This document shows, piece by piece, positions 27,554-36,983 of a DNA stretch of 64,000 nucleotides (position 1 is its first letter; every line of letters starts with the position of its first letter). The notes under the pieces are model-generated. The model did not search any database, was not told the DNA's origin, and worked only from the letters and a program-made list of their open reading frames with translations. Location: NCBI RefSeq assembly GCF_019203965.1, contig NZ_CP076448.1, positions 1,131,001 through 1,195,000 of the forward strand, given 5' to 3'. The position numbers and the translations under genes were made by a program. The DNA is from Elioraea tepida. Lineage in GTDB: Bacteria; Pseudomonadota; Alphaproteobacteria; Acetobacterales; Acetobacteraceae.

Positions 27554-28514
27554 ATGGGTGACACTGCGCCCGGCTTCGGCTCGCCCGTTCGCGAGCCGCT
27601 CGCGCCTGTGACCGGCCTTGAGCACTGGACGAACAAGGGAGACGTGCGTCTCTTCCTCTGGGAGAAGTTCGTCGGTGAACCGACCGGCAAGCGCGGCACG
27701 ATCCCCTTCGTGCACGGCTCGTCGATGGCCTCCACCCCGACCTTCGACCTTCAGGTGCCCGGCCGGCCGGACCTTTCGGTGATGGATGTGTTCGCTCGCG
27801 CGGGCTACGACTGCTGGTGCATCGACAACGAGGGCTACGGGCGGTCCTCGAAACACCGCGACATCACCTGCGACATCTCGACCGGAGCCGACGACCTCCT
27901 CGCCGCCGCAGACACATCGAGGCGACGCGACGGGCCGGGCCGCTGCTCGTCTACGGGATCTCGTCCGGGGCGCTGAAGGCGGCGCTGTTCGCCGAGCGCA
28001 ACCCGGGCCGCGTCGCCCGCCTCGCGCTCGATGCCTTCGTCTGGACCGGGAAGGGAAGCCCAACCCTCGAACAGCGGCGCAAGAAGCTCCCCGAATACCT
28101 CGCCGGCGGCAAGCGCCGCCCGATCGACCGCGCCTTCGTGCACTCGATCTTCACGCGCGACCATCCGGGCACGGCCAAGGATGACGTGGTCGATGCCTTC
28201 GCCGACGCGATCCTCGCCCTCGACGACAGCGTGCCGATCGGCACCTATGTCGACATGTGCCTCAATCTGCCGGTGGTGGACCCGGAGAGGATCACCTGCC
28301 CCACGATCGTGATGCGCGGCGAGTATGACGGCATCGCCGCGATCGACGACCTGATCGAGTTCTTCCGCCGCCTGCCCAACCCGGACAAGCAGTTCGCCGT
28401 GATGCCCGGGATCGCGCATGCGAGCTCCAGCAGAAGAACTACCGCCTCGTGCAGCACATCCTCGCGTCCTTCTTTGCCCAGCCTGCCCCGGTCTACACCG
28501 GCACTCGGCCCTGA
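27554..28514 (+). pseudogene. Alpha/beta-hydrolase gene, broken by two frameshifts
   Basis: Three consecutive frames together encode one hydrolase of about 318 residues: an N-terminal part (GTIPFVHGSSMASTPTFDLQ, with DVFARAGYDCWCIDNEGYG), a middle with the nucleophile elbow VYGISSGA and an Asp-containing strand TIVMRGEYDGIA, and an end with the His region MPGIAHAS and QKNYRLVQHILASFF. Shifts lie near 27913 (one base missing before CACATCGAG) and near 28425 (one base missing). The start ATG 27554 has GGAGGA upstream. Without correction no complete hydrolase is made. It precedes a tripartite tricarboxylate transporter, so an ester- or lactone-type substrate is plausible but unknown. Confidence 0.8.
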
Positions 28515-28539
28515 GCCGAGAGAAGGGAGGAACATAACG

Positions 28540-29556
28540 ATGACGCATCCTCCTCTGATGCCCGGCCGCCGCGCTACGCTTGCCGGCCTCTCCGCCGCCG
28601 CGCTTGCCGCAGCCCTTCCGGGCTCGGGCGCCGCTCAAGGTGCGTTCCCCACTCGGAACTTTCGGGTCGTGATCCCGACCGGCCAGGGAGGCGGGGCGGA
28701 ACGGCTCGCCCGCAGCTTCGACGACGCCTGGAGCAGGCTGCTCGGGCGGCAGTTCGAGTACGAGTTCTTCCCGGGCGCTGCCGGGTAGGTCGGCTACGAG
28801 CTTTACACCGGCCGGCGCGAGCCGGACGGCTACAACCTGCTGTTCGGCAACATGGGGCTGGAGATGATCATGTACGCGCTGCAGAAGCCGCGCTTCCGGT
28901 TCCCCGACGACCTGATCTACTTCTGCCGCATCGACGTCGACGATTCATGCGTGTTCGTGCGTAACGAGAGCCCGTTCCGACGCATCGAGGACGTCGTCGC
29001 CGAGGCGAAGCGTTGGCCGCTGAACACCGCGACGAGCCGGATCCCCCATCCGGCCTCGATCGGCATCCTCGCGCTCGGCGAGGCGACGGGCAGCCGGTTC
29101 AACCTCGTCCCTTACGCCGGCGGGAACCCGACGCTGGTCGCGGTGATGAGCGGCGAGGTCGACATCGGCGTGCTGCCGATCGCGGGTGTCGTAGCGCGAG
29201 CGGAACGGCTGCGCGTCCTCGGCGTGTTCAACCGCGAGAACATCGTCGCGGCGAAGACCAACAACGCCCCGCCGATCAACGCCGTGTTCGGAACGAACAT
29301 CCCCGATCTCTACTCCTCGCGCTCCTGGGCGATCCACGCGCGCGCGGCCGACCGCTACCCGGACCGGTTCAAGCTGCTCGAGGAGACCGCCGCCAAGGCC
29401 CATGCCGACCCGGCCTTCTGCGAGGCCTATGTCAAGACCGGCGCGCCGATCGAGACGCTGAAGTATGGCGACCGGGCGGTGTGCACGGAGTACGCGCTCG
29501 CGATGATCGAGCTTGCCAACCGCTTCCAGGCGCAGTTGACGGCCCGGCGCGGCTGA
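28540..29556 (+). pseudogene. Bug/TctC-type receptor gene with in-frame TAG
   Basis: The 338-codon frame encodes a TctC-like periplasmic receptor: a signal (GRRATLAGLSAAALAAALPG), the motif VVIPTGQGGGAERLARS, and further on PDGYNLLFGNMGLE and VPYAGGNPTLVAVMSGEVDI. It is interrupted by TAG at 28786-28788, codon 83, exactly where a Gln of the AAGQVG-type family motif is expected, so a C-to-T change (CAG to TAG) would explain it. RBS AAGGGAGGA precedes ATG 28540. The intact tctB and tctA genes follow, so the receptor of this transporter appears knocked out unless the stop is a sequence error or suppressed. Confidence 0.82.
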
Positions 29557-29562
29557 TCGGCG

Positions 29563-30060
29563 ATGCGCAAGCGCGCCGCCGGAACCGAGCTGATCATCTC
29601 GGTGCTCGCAGTCGCGTTCACGGGCAACTATTTCTGGACGGTCACGGAGCTGAGCTGGGAAGCGAAGGCGAACGGAATCGTCGTTGGCGGCATCCTCCCC
29701 GTCCTCGTCACGCTTCTGCTCGTGCGAATCGGGGTGCAGCTCGCGCGCGGCGAGGCCTCGCTCGCGATCGACTTCGGCGGCTGGACAGAGGCCAACTGCA
29801 AGCGCCTCGCCTTGATCGCGATCATCCTCGCCTTCCTGCTCCTCCTCGAGCCGCTCGGCACATCGATCGCGCTCGCGCTGATGCTGTTCGCCGCGATGTG
29901 GGTGATGGGCGCGCGCCATTGGCCGAGCCTGATCAGCGTCTCGGTCGCGCTGCCGCTGATCGTGTGGGCGAGCCTGATGGTCTTCATCGGCACGCGGCTC
30001 CCGCAGGGGCCGTTCGAGCGGGCGCTGTTCGCACGAACGGGGCTCGGGCTCTCGGAATGA
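29563..30060 (+). CDS. tctB: Tripartite tricarboxylate transporter small permease, TctB family
   Basis: A 165-residue protein with four predicted membrane helices (about residues 12-30, 40-62, 83-103, 108-135) separated by a charged loop (EASLAIDFGGWTEANCKR). The size and topology fit TctB, which partners the large subunit TctA. The ATG at 29563 is 6 bp after the receptor gene and the stop is about 45 bp before tctA. TctB sequences are poorly conserved, so the call rests on helix layout and gene order. Confidence 0.8.
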   Translation: MRKRAAGTELIISVLAVAFTGNYFWTVTELSWEAKANGIVVGGILPVLVTLLLVRIGVQLARGEASLAIDFGGWTEANCKRLALIAIILAFLLLLEPLGTSIALALMLFAAMWVMGARHWPSLISVSVALPLIVWASLMVFIGTRLPQGPFERALFARTGLGLSE

Positions 30061-30104
30061 CCCTCGCTCGTGCGGAGCGTTGCTAGATTGGCTGGGACGC
30101 GGGT

Positions 30105-31616
30105 TTGTTCCTCGACCTGTTCGCCCGCTCGTGGGGGCTGTGGTGGGCGATCTGGCCGGGGATCCTGCTCGGGCTGATCGTCGGCGTGCTGCCGGGATTC
30201 AGCCCGCAGAACACGCTGATCATCCTTCTGCCCGTGACGCTCGCGATGCGGATCGAGGCCGCGCTTGCCTTCATGGTCTCGCTCTACTGCGCGAACCACC
30301 TCTCGGGCGGCATCCCGGCGATCCTCGTCAACATCCCGGGCTCAAGCGGCGCGGCAGCGACGACGATCGACGGCTATCAGATGACGAAGAAGGGAAAGGG
30401 CCAGCAGGCGCTCGTGCTCTCCTTCGTCGCCTCAGTCGCGGGCGGGCTCATCACCTCCGTCGCCGTGCTCGCCTTCCTGCCGCTGCTTGCCGATCTCAGC
30501 TTGCGTCTGCGGTCGGTCGAGATGGTCGTGATCATCCTGTTCGGGCTGACGCTGATCGCGGTGATCGCGGCGCGCGACATGCTGAAAGGGCTGATCGGCG
30601 GCTGCTTCGGGCTGATGCTCGGCGCGATCGGAACGGACGCGGTCTATTCGACGCCGCGCGCCACCTTCGGCCTGCTCGAGCTCTATGACGGTCTGCCGCT
30701 CGTTCCGGTGCTGATCGGCCAGTTCGCGATCGGCGAGGCGCTCGCCATGGTCGAGGAGGAGACGATCGTCGCCGAAGGAGCGGCGCGCGAGAGCGCGGCC
30801 GGGGCGCGCTGGGCCGACACGATCGAGGGGCTCTGGATGAGCCTCAGGAACTGGTGGCACATCACCTGGACGGCCTTCATCGGCCTCGTGATCGGGATCC
30901 TGCCCGGTGCGGGCGCCTACATCGCCGCCTTCGTCGCCTATCAGCAGTCGCGGCTGTTCTCGAAGACGCCCGAGAAGTACGGCACCGGCCATCCCCAGGG
31001 CGTGATCGCTCCGGAGGCGGCGAACAACGGCGTCACCTCCGGAACGCTCGTACCGATGATGACGATCGGCGTTCCCGGCGGCTCCACCGCGGCGGTGATG
31101 ATGATCGTTCTGCAGTATCAGGGGATCGTCGTCGGGCCGCGCCTGTTCACGGAGTCGCCCGAGGTCGCCTACGGCGTCTTCGTCACCATGACCGTCGCCT
31201 ACATCATGATGATGCCGCTCGTGCTGCCGCTCGCACGCTATGCCGCGAAGGTGGTGCTCGTGCCGACGCGCTATCTCGTGCCGATCATCCTCGGGCTGAC
31301 CACGATCGGTGCCTTCGCCGACCGCGAATACGCCTTCGACATGGGGGTCGCGCTCGTCTTCGGGCTGATCGGCTACATCGCGACGAAGACGAAGTATCAC
31401 GTCACCTCGATCCTGATCGGCGTCCTGCTCGGGCCAGTGTTCGAGCGCTATCTGTTGCGCGCGCTGCGCATCGGGCAAAGGGACCCGCTCGTGCTGTTCT
31501 CGAGCACGGTCGGCAACGTGCTCTGGGCGCTGCTCGTCGTCTCCGTGGTTCTGCCGATCTGGCGCGACCGGCAGCTCGCGCGGCGCGAGGCGGCGGCGAA
31601 GGAAGCAAGGCCATGA
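30105..31616 (+). CDS. tctA: Tripartite tricarboxylate transporter large permease, TctA family
   Basis: The 503-residue protein carries the TctA signatures GLIVGVLPGFSPQNTLIILLP, IPGSSGAAATTIDGYQM, GILPGAGAYIAAFVAY and APEAANNGVTSG with TIGVPGGSTAAVMM, across about ten membrane segments. It is the ion-coupled permease of the transporter. The start is unusual: the frame has TAG at 30084 and offers only TTG 30105 (or ATT 30087), with no good ribosome site, so the true start may be altered. Its stop overlaps the ATG of the next gene (ATGA). Confidence 0.9.
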   Translation: MFLDLFARSWGLWWAIWPGILLGLIVGVLPGFSPQNTLIILLPVTLAMRIEAALAFMVSLYCANHLSGGIPAILVNIPGSSGAAATTIDGYQMTKKGKGQQALVLSFVASVAGGLITSVAVLAFLPLLADLSLRLRSVEMVVIILFGLTLIAVIAARDMLKGLIGGCFGLMLGAIGTDAVYSTPRATFGLLELYDGLPLVPVLIGQFAIGEALAMVEEETIVAEGAARESAAGARWADTIEGLWMSLRNWWHITWTAFIGLVIGILPGAGAYIAAFVAYQQSRLFSKTPEKYGTGHPQGVIAPEAANNGVTSGTLVPMMTIGVPGGSTAAVMMIVLQYQGIVVGPRLFTESPEVAYGVFVTMTVAYIMMMPLVLPLARYAAKVVLVPTRYLVPIILGLTTIGAFADREYAFDMGVALVFGLIGYIATKTKYHVTSILIGVLLGPVFERYLLRALRIGQRDPLVLFSSTVGNVLWALLVVSVVLPIWRDRQLARREAAAKEARP

Positions 31617-32892
31617 CGCTTCCGCAGACGGTGGACAGCCGGAACATCCGCGCGATCGCCTGGCTCGACATCCCGGGCGGCGGCCAGGTGCGCGTCGAGG
31701 GGCGCTACGCCTATGTCAGCCACATGAAGCCGCCGCACGGGACGACCATCATCGACGTCTCGGATGCGCGCGACCCGCGCGTCGTCTCGACCATCGATCT
31801 CGAGGGCGATCACTCGCACACCCACAAGGTGCGCGTCGCGGGCGACATCATGGTCACCAATGTCGAGCAGAACGACCGGCATGCGCTCAGGCGCGCGCGC
31901 CGGATCCCCGAGGTCGAGGCGCGGCTCCGCGCGACGCTGGGATGGGAACCGACCGAGGCCGAGATCGCCGCCGAGCTGCCGGTGAAGCCCGAGCTGATGC
32001 CGAAGCTGCGCGCCTCGCTCACCGCTCTGCCCTATCCCGAGGGCGGGTTCCGGGTATGGGACATCTCCGACCGCACGCGGCCGAGGCTGGTCGTGCACCA
32101 CAAGACCGGCGGCGTCGGCGTGCACCGCTTCGATCTCGATGACCGTTACGCCTACATCTCGACGGAGATGGAGGGGTTCGTCGGCAACATCCTCGTCATC
32201 TACGACATGGCGGACCCGGCGCACCCGCGCGAGGTGTCGCGCTGGTGGATGCCCGGGCAGAACGTCGCCGCCGGCGAGACGCCGACCTGGCCGGGCCAGC
32301 AGTACCGCCTGCACCACGCGCTCAAGGATGGCGACATCCTCTACGCCGCCGTCTGGTACGCCGGGGTGCGGACGATCGACGTCTCCGACATCACCCGACC
32401 TGTGACCTTGGGCGAATACCGCTACCATCCGCCCTTTCCCGAGCCGACGCACACCTTCATGCGCATCCCCGGCCTGCTCAAGGGCCGGGCGGTGGCCGCG
32501 GCGTGGACGAGGAGCACGAGCACACGCCGGGCCAGCTGCACGGCGGGCTGTGGCTGTTCGACGTGACCGACCCGTCGACCATCAAGCCGATCTCGGTGTG
32601 GCACCTCACGGAGCGGGCGAGCCCCTATGTGACGACGGGGGATCGCTTCGGCGCGCACCAGTTCCAGGAGCGTATGCGTGACTTCTGCCTCTACACCGCC
32701 TGGTTCGGCGGCGGGCTGCGCGTGATCGACATCGCCGATCCGGAGCGCCCGACCGAGGTCGCCTGGTGGCTTCCTGAGCCGCCGCCGGGGCAGCGGAGCC
32801 CGCAGGCGAACGACGTCGACCTCGACGGCAACGGCCTGATCTACGTGATCGACCGCAACCGCGGCCTCTCCATCCTCGAACGCACGGCATGA
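31613..32892 (+). pseudogene. LVIVD-repeat beta-propeller protein, one frameshift
   Basis: The product, about 426 residues when both frames are joined, is built of LVIVD-type blades: GTTIIDVSDARDPRVVSTID, FRVWDISDRTRPRLV, LVIYDMADPAHPREVSRW, VRTIDVSDITRPVTLGEY, then LWLFDVTDPSTIKPIS and LRVIDIADPERPTEVAWW. The frame changes near 32500, between AVAA and VDEEHEHTPGQLHGG, as if one base were missing. No signal peptide is visible, unusual for a family that is often exported. Enzymatic function is not known. ATG 31613 overlaps the tctA stop and the end overlaps the next gene by 4 bp, so the row is one transcript. Confidence 0.78.
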
Positions 32893-33801
32893 CCGGCGGT
32901 GTGTTCCTCGCGGCCGGAGCGGTGAAGACAGCGGTGGAGTCGCTGCTTGCCTCCGGCGCCTGGATCGGCGAGCGCCCCCGTGTCTCGTTCGGCACGGTCG
33001 GCGCGCTGCGCGACCGGATCCTCGCGGGCGAAGAGTTCGACGCCATCGTGCTCTCGGCCAAGGCGATCGAACAGGTCGCCGAGCGCGGCTTTGTCGACCG
33101 GGCGAGCATTCGCCCGCTCGGCACGACGGGGATGGGCCTTGCAGTGCGCGAGGGGCTCGCGCTTCCCGCGATCGAGACCGAAGCGGGCCTCCTCGAGGCG
33201 CTCGCGCGCGCCGCGCCGGCGTATCCGATCGCGTTCGGCGACCGCTGGGACAGCCCGGGCGGCGGCGTGCCGGGCGACGGCGCGATCATGATCGAGACGC
33301 TGCTTCGCCACCCGGACGTTCCGGCCGCCGTCGGCGTCCTGTGGGACCCGATCGCGGTCTCGATCTGCCGCGCCGCAGGGCCCGGATCGGAGGTGTGGCT
33401 CCGGATCGGCGGCAAGGCGACGCCCGTCTCCGGCACGCCGGTCGATGTGCACGCAACCGTGAGCGCGGTGACGGACGATCTCGTCATCCCCTTCGAGCAG
33501 AGCCGCGTTTCCTTCGGGCCGGCAGCGTCGGTCTCGATCGGCAGCCTTGACATCGTGCTTGGCAGCAAGCGGGTGCAAACCTTCAGCCCGCCCGCCTTCA
33601 CTTTCCCTCGGCATCGATCTCGCGCGGAAGAAGATGGTGGTCGTCAAGTCCTCGAATCATTTCGCCGCCGCCTTCTCGAAGGTCGCGGCGGAGATCCACT
33701 ACCTCGACAGTTTCGGCCCCTTCCCGCACGACCCGACGACGGTGACGTACAGGCGGCTGCGCCGGCCGATCGCCCCGCTCGACCCCGACCCTTGGGCCTG
33801 A
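32889..33801 (+). pseudogene. Remnant: ModA-like binding-protein N-terminus fused to MlrC C-terminus, frameshifted
   Basis: Residues 1 to about 110 resemble a ModA-type solute-binding domain (VFLAAGAVKTAVESLLASG, RDRILAGEEFDAIVLSAKAIE, GFVDRASIRPLG). From about codon 114 the sequence is instead the C-terminal third of an M81/MlrC metallopeptidase (FGDRWDSPGGGVPGDGAIM, WDPIAVSICRAAGPGSE, LRIGGKATPVSG). A frame change near 33600 then leads to SLGIDLARKKMVVVKSSNHF and the usual MlrC ending YRRLRRPIAPLDPD. The simplest reading is a deletion that joined two genes and removed the MlrC catalytic part, followed by further decay. A complete MlrC gene lies 30 bp downstream. Confidence 0.75.
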
Positions 33802-33831
33802 GGCGGCGCGGCGGCCGCAGGGAGAAACCGC

Positions 33832-35352
33832 ATGACCGTTCTCCGCATCGGCCTGATCCACATCTCGCAGGAGACGAACGACTTCAATCCGCAGCCGACC
33901 ACGCTCGAAGATTACGCTGCTTTCGGCCTGTACGAAGGCGCGGAGGTGCTCGCCCGTGCCGGCTCGACCGGGCAGATCGCCGGCCATCTCGCCGCCGTCG
34001 CCGAGAGCGGCATGGCAGTCGAGACGGTGCCGATCATCCGCGCCCATGCCGTCGCCGGAGGCCGGATCGACCGCTCCGCGCACGCCTTCTTCCTCGACCG
34101 GATACGCTCTGGCCTCGCCGCCGCCGGCAGGCTCGACGGGCTTGCGCTGCAGCTTCACGGGGCCTGCGCCGCGGAGGGGGAAGACGATGTCGAGGGCGTC
34201 CAGGCCGCGCTGTGCCGCGAGCTCCTCGGGCGCTCGGTGCCGATCGTGCTCGCGCTCGACCACCACGCCAACGTGACGCGACGGATGGTCGACTCGGTCG
34301 ATGCGATCGTCGGCCACAGGACGCAGCCGCATGACCAGTTCGACACGGGCCTGATCGGCACGCGGCTTCTGCTTCGGATCCTGAGCGAGCGGCTCGCGCC
34401 CCGCATGGCGATGCGCAAGATCCCGCTCGTGACGCACCAGGAGCAGTTCCTCACCGCGCGTGGCCCGATGAAGACGTGGTTCGACCGTGCCCGAACGCTG
34501 GAGGCGGACCCGCGCGTGCTTCAGACCGTTCCGTTTCCGATGCAGCCCCGGCTCGACGTCGAGGAGGGAGGCTGGACGGCCGTGGTCGTGACGGATGGCG
34601 ACCAGGCGCTCGCCGAACGCCTCGCCGACGAGCTCGCCGATCTCGCCTGGTGCTTGCGCGACAACTTCCTCGTGCGCGAGGCGGTTGCCGTGGACGAGGC
34701 CGTGCGGATGGCGGACGCCGAGGCAGACGGGCTCGTCGTGCTGAGCGATACCGGCGACACCGTGTTCGGCGGCGCGGCCGGCGACAGCAACGTCATCCTC
34801 GAGGCGATGCTCCGCCTCCGCAGTCGCGGCCCTGCGCTCGTGCCGATGATCGCGCCCAAGGTCGTGGCGCGGCTGTTCGACGCGGGCGAGGGCGCAATCG
34901 TGACGCTGCCGGTCGGCGCCGAGACGGCGACGGCGTTCTTCGCGCCGATCGAGGTCACCGGCCGGGTCAGGCGCCTCGCCCACGGCAGGGTCGCCGTCTC
35001 CGGCTACCAGGATGGCGAGATCGACATGGGCCGGACGGCGGTGTTCGAGATCGGCCCGGTCACGCTGCTTGCGAGCGAGCTTCGCGGCGTGGGGGGCAAC
35101 CTGCCGGACGTCTACCGCGCCTTCGGCATCGAGCCGGCCGAGGCGAAGATGGCGGTGCTCAAGACCGCGTCGAACTTCCAATATTTCGCTCCGATCACCC
35201 GCCGCGTGATCCGCGTCGACACGCGGGGGCCAGGGCAGTCGGACGTCTTCACGCTTCCCTGGAAACGGCTGCCGCGCCCGATCTACCCTCTCGAACGAAT
35301 GTCCCGCCGTGACGAGCCGCGCACGCCGCCGGGCCTGCGCGGCGCCGCCTGA
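33832..35352 (+). CDS. M81-family metallopeptidase (MlrC-like)
   Basis: The 506-residue protein has the whole MlrC architecture: N-terminal domain with IGLIHISQETNDFNPQPT, LQLHGACAAEGEDDVEG, LALDHHANVTRRMVDS and GHRTQPHDQFDTG (metal-binding acid and histidines), and a C-terminal domain with LSDTGDTVFGGAAGDSNVIL and KTASNFQYFAPITRRVIRVD. MlrC was first described for the last step of microcystin degradation, but most homologues act on unknown peptides or amides. Next to a dipeptide-type ABC transporter it may cleave an imported peptide-like compound. ATG 33832 is preceded by AGGGAGAAACCGC. Confidence 0.9.
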   Translation: MTVLRIGLIHISQETNDFNPQPTTLEDYAAFGLYEGAEVLARAGSTGQIAGHLAAVAESGMAVETVPIIRAHAVAGGRIDRSAHAFFLDRIRSGLAAAGRLDGLALQLHGACAAEGEDDVEGVQAALCRELLGRSVPIVLALDHHANVTRRMVDSVDAIVGHRTQPHDQFDTGLIGTRLLLRILSERLAPRMAMRKIPLVTHQEQFLTARGPMKTWFDRARTLEADPRVLQTVPFPMQPRLDVEEGGWTAVVVTDGDQALAERLADELADLAWCLRDNFLVREAVAVDEAVRMADAEADGLVVLSDTGDTVFGGAAGDSNVILEAMLRLRSRGPALVPMIAPKVVARLFDAGEGAIVTLPVGAETATAFFAPIEVTGRVRRLAHGRVAVSGYQDGEIDMGRTAVFEIGPVTLLASELRGVGGNLPDVYRAFGIEPAEAKMAVLKTASNFQYFAPITRRVIRVDTRGPGQSDVFTLPWKRLPRPIYPLERMSRRDEPRTPPGLRGAA

Positions 35353-35401
35353 GCGGGCGCGGGGAGGCAACCGTCACGACAACGAACGGATGGAGGCAAG
35401 C

Positions 35402-36940
35402 ATGTCGCATCTTCTGATCGATCGCCGGGGGCTGATGGGGCTGCGGCGCTGGCGATACCGGCGCTCGTGACCTCACGCGGGGTCGCGCAGACAGCGCAGC
35501 CCCGGGGTGCTGCGCGTCGCACTCCTCGCCGACATCGCCAACTACGACCCGCACCAGTTCTCCTTCATCAATGCGAGCCTGATCAAGAACCTCTACGACA
35601 GCCTGCTCGAGTACACGCCCGACGGCCGCGCCATCCCCTCCCTCGCCGAGGCCCGGGCGATCGCGCCCAACAGCCGGTCGGTGACGCTCACGCTGCGCAA
35701 CGACGTTCGACTCCACAGCGGCAACAAGCTGGACGCGGCGGCGGTGGCCGCGAACCTCCGGAAGGCGGCCGATCCGCGGCTCGGCAAGAACGTCTATCCG
35801 ACCATGTCGATCGTCGCGGACTGGACGGTGGTCGACCCGCGCACGATCCGGCTCGACTTCAAGCACCCGGTGCCCGACCGGCAGGTGACCGACCTCCTGC
35901 AGTTCATTTCGATCATCGACCCGGCCGGCATCGAGACGGTGGAGCAGACGCCGGCTGGCAGCGGACCGTACCGGCTTGCCGAGCGCGTCGTCGGCCAGCG
36001 CATCCGCCTCGTCGCCAACCCGGACGACTGGCGCCGCGGCGAGCCCGTGATGCGCGAGGTGGTGTTCAGGATCTTCTCGCAGGACGCGGCAGCGACCGCC
36101 GCGCTCGAATCTGGCGGCGTCGATGTGATCTACGGCGGCTCGTCGCGTTCCGCCGCGCGGCTCAAGCAGGCCGGCGATCCGGTGATCGACGGCCCGGGCC
36201 CCCTCGTGCAGGTGTTCCGGATCAACACGACGCGCGGCCCGTTCCGCAATGACACCTTCCGCCAGGCCTTCAACTACCTGATTGACCGCGAAGGGATCCT
36301 GCGCGTCTGCTACGCGGGGATGGGAACGGTGGTGGCGCTGCCCTGGGCGCCGTCGAGCCCCGCGCACGACCCCTCCTACGCCCAAACCTACGCCTTCTCG
36401 ATCGAGACGGGGCGCGAGCTTCTGCAGCGCTCGGGGCTGAGCCAAGCCGAGATGAGCAACTGGAAGCTCGTGGTCAACGCCGGCAGCCAGCCCGATGTGG
36501 CGATCAGCCAGCTGGTGCAGGCGACGCTGCGGCGCGTCGGCATCACTATCGAGCTCGAGATGAAGGAGGGCGCCGAGCTGACCGAGGCGATGCTGCGCGG
36601 CCGGTTCGACGCGATCTTCGGCGGCATCGGCAATGTGCAGAAGTTCCTCTCGCGCGTGACGACGAACAGCATCTACCGCACCTCCAACAACCCGATCCTC
36701 GGCGAGCCGCACCCCTTCCCGGCCTATGTCGCCGCGATCGAGCGCGTGAACACCACCCTCGGCTCGGGGCCGGAGGTGAAGGCGGCCTATGACCACCTGA
36801 ACAAGGTGCTCGTCGCGTGTGCCTTCGGCATTCCGACCAACACCTACAACCCCGGCCTGATCGTCACCGCGAAGAACGTCTCCGGCTTCACGCTCGACAT
36901 CGACAACATGCTGGTGCTGCGGACGACGGTGCGGCGCTGA
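35402..36940 (+). CDS. ABC transporter substrate-binding protein, family 5 (peptide/nickel type); signal region shows two compensating frameshifts
   Basis: From 35507 the frame encodes a full family 5 solute-binding protein: LRVALLADIANYDPHQF, SLIKNLYDSLLEYTPDGR, ALPSL-type linker, DLLQFISIIDPAG, TPAGSGPYRL and FNYLIDREGIL. The true start is probably ATG 35402 (MSHLLIDRRGLMGL, Tat-like), because the intervening sequence in the +2 frame reads AALAIPALVTSRGVAQTA, a perfect end of a signal peptide; the frame leaves near 35443 and returns near 35505. If real, the untouched frame would start only at GTG 35507 and lack an export signal. It is followed by the ATPase and permease genes of the same transporter. 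Confidence 0.85.
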
Positions 36941-36983
36941 GGCCTGGCGCGGCGACAGGGCGGGGGACGGCAGCGGGACGTCG

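Noticed and set aside
30105-30107. tctA as a pseudogene because no ATG start is present
   Set aside because: The rest of the frame is complete with all TctA motifs; TTG starts occur, so it is kept as a CDS with a note.
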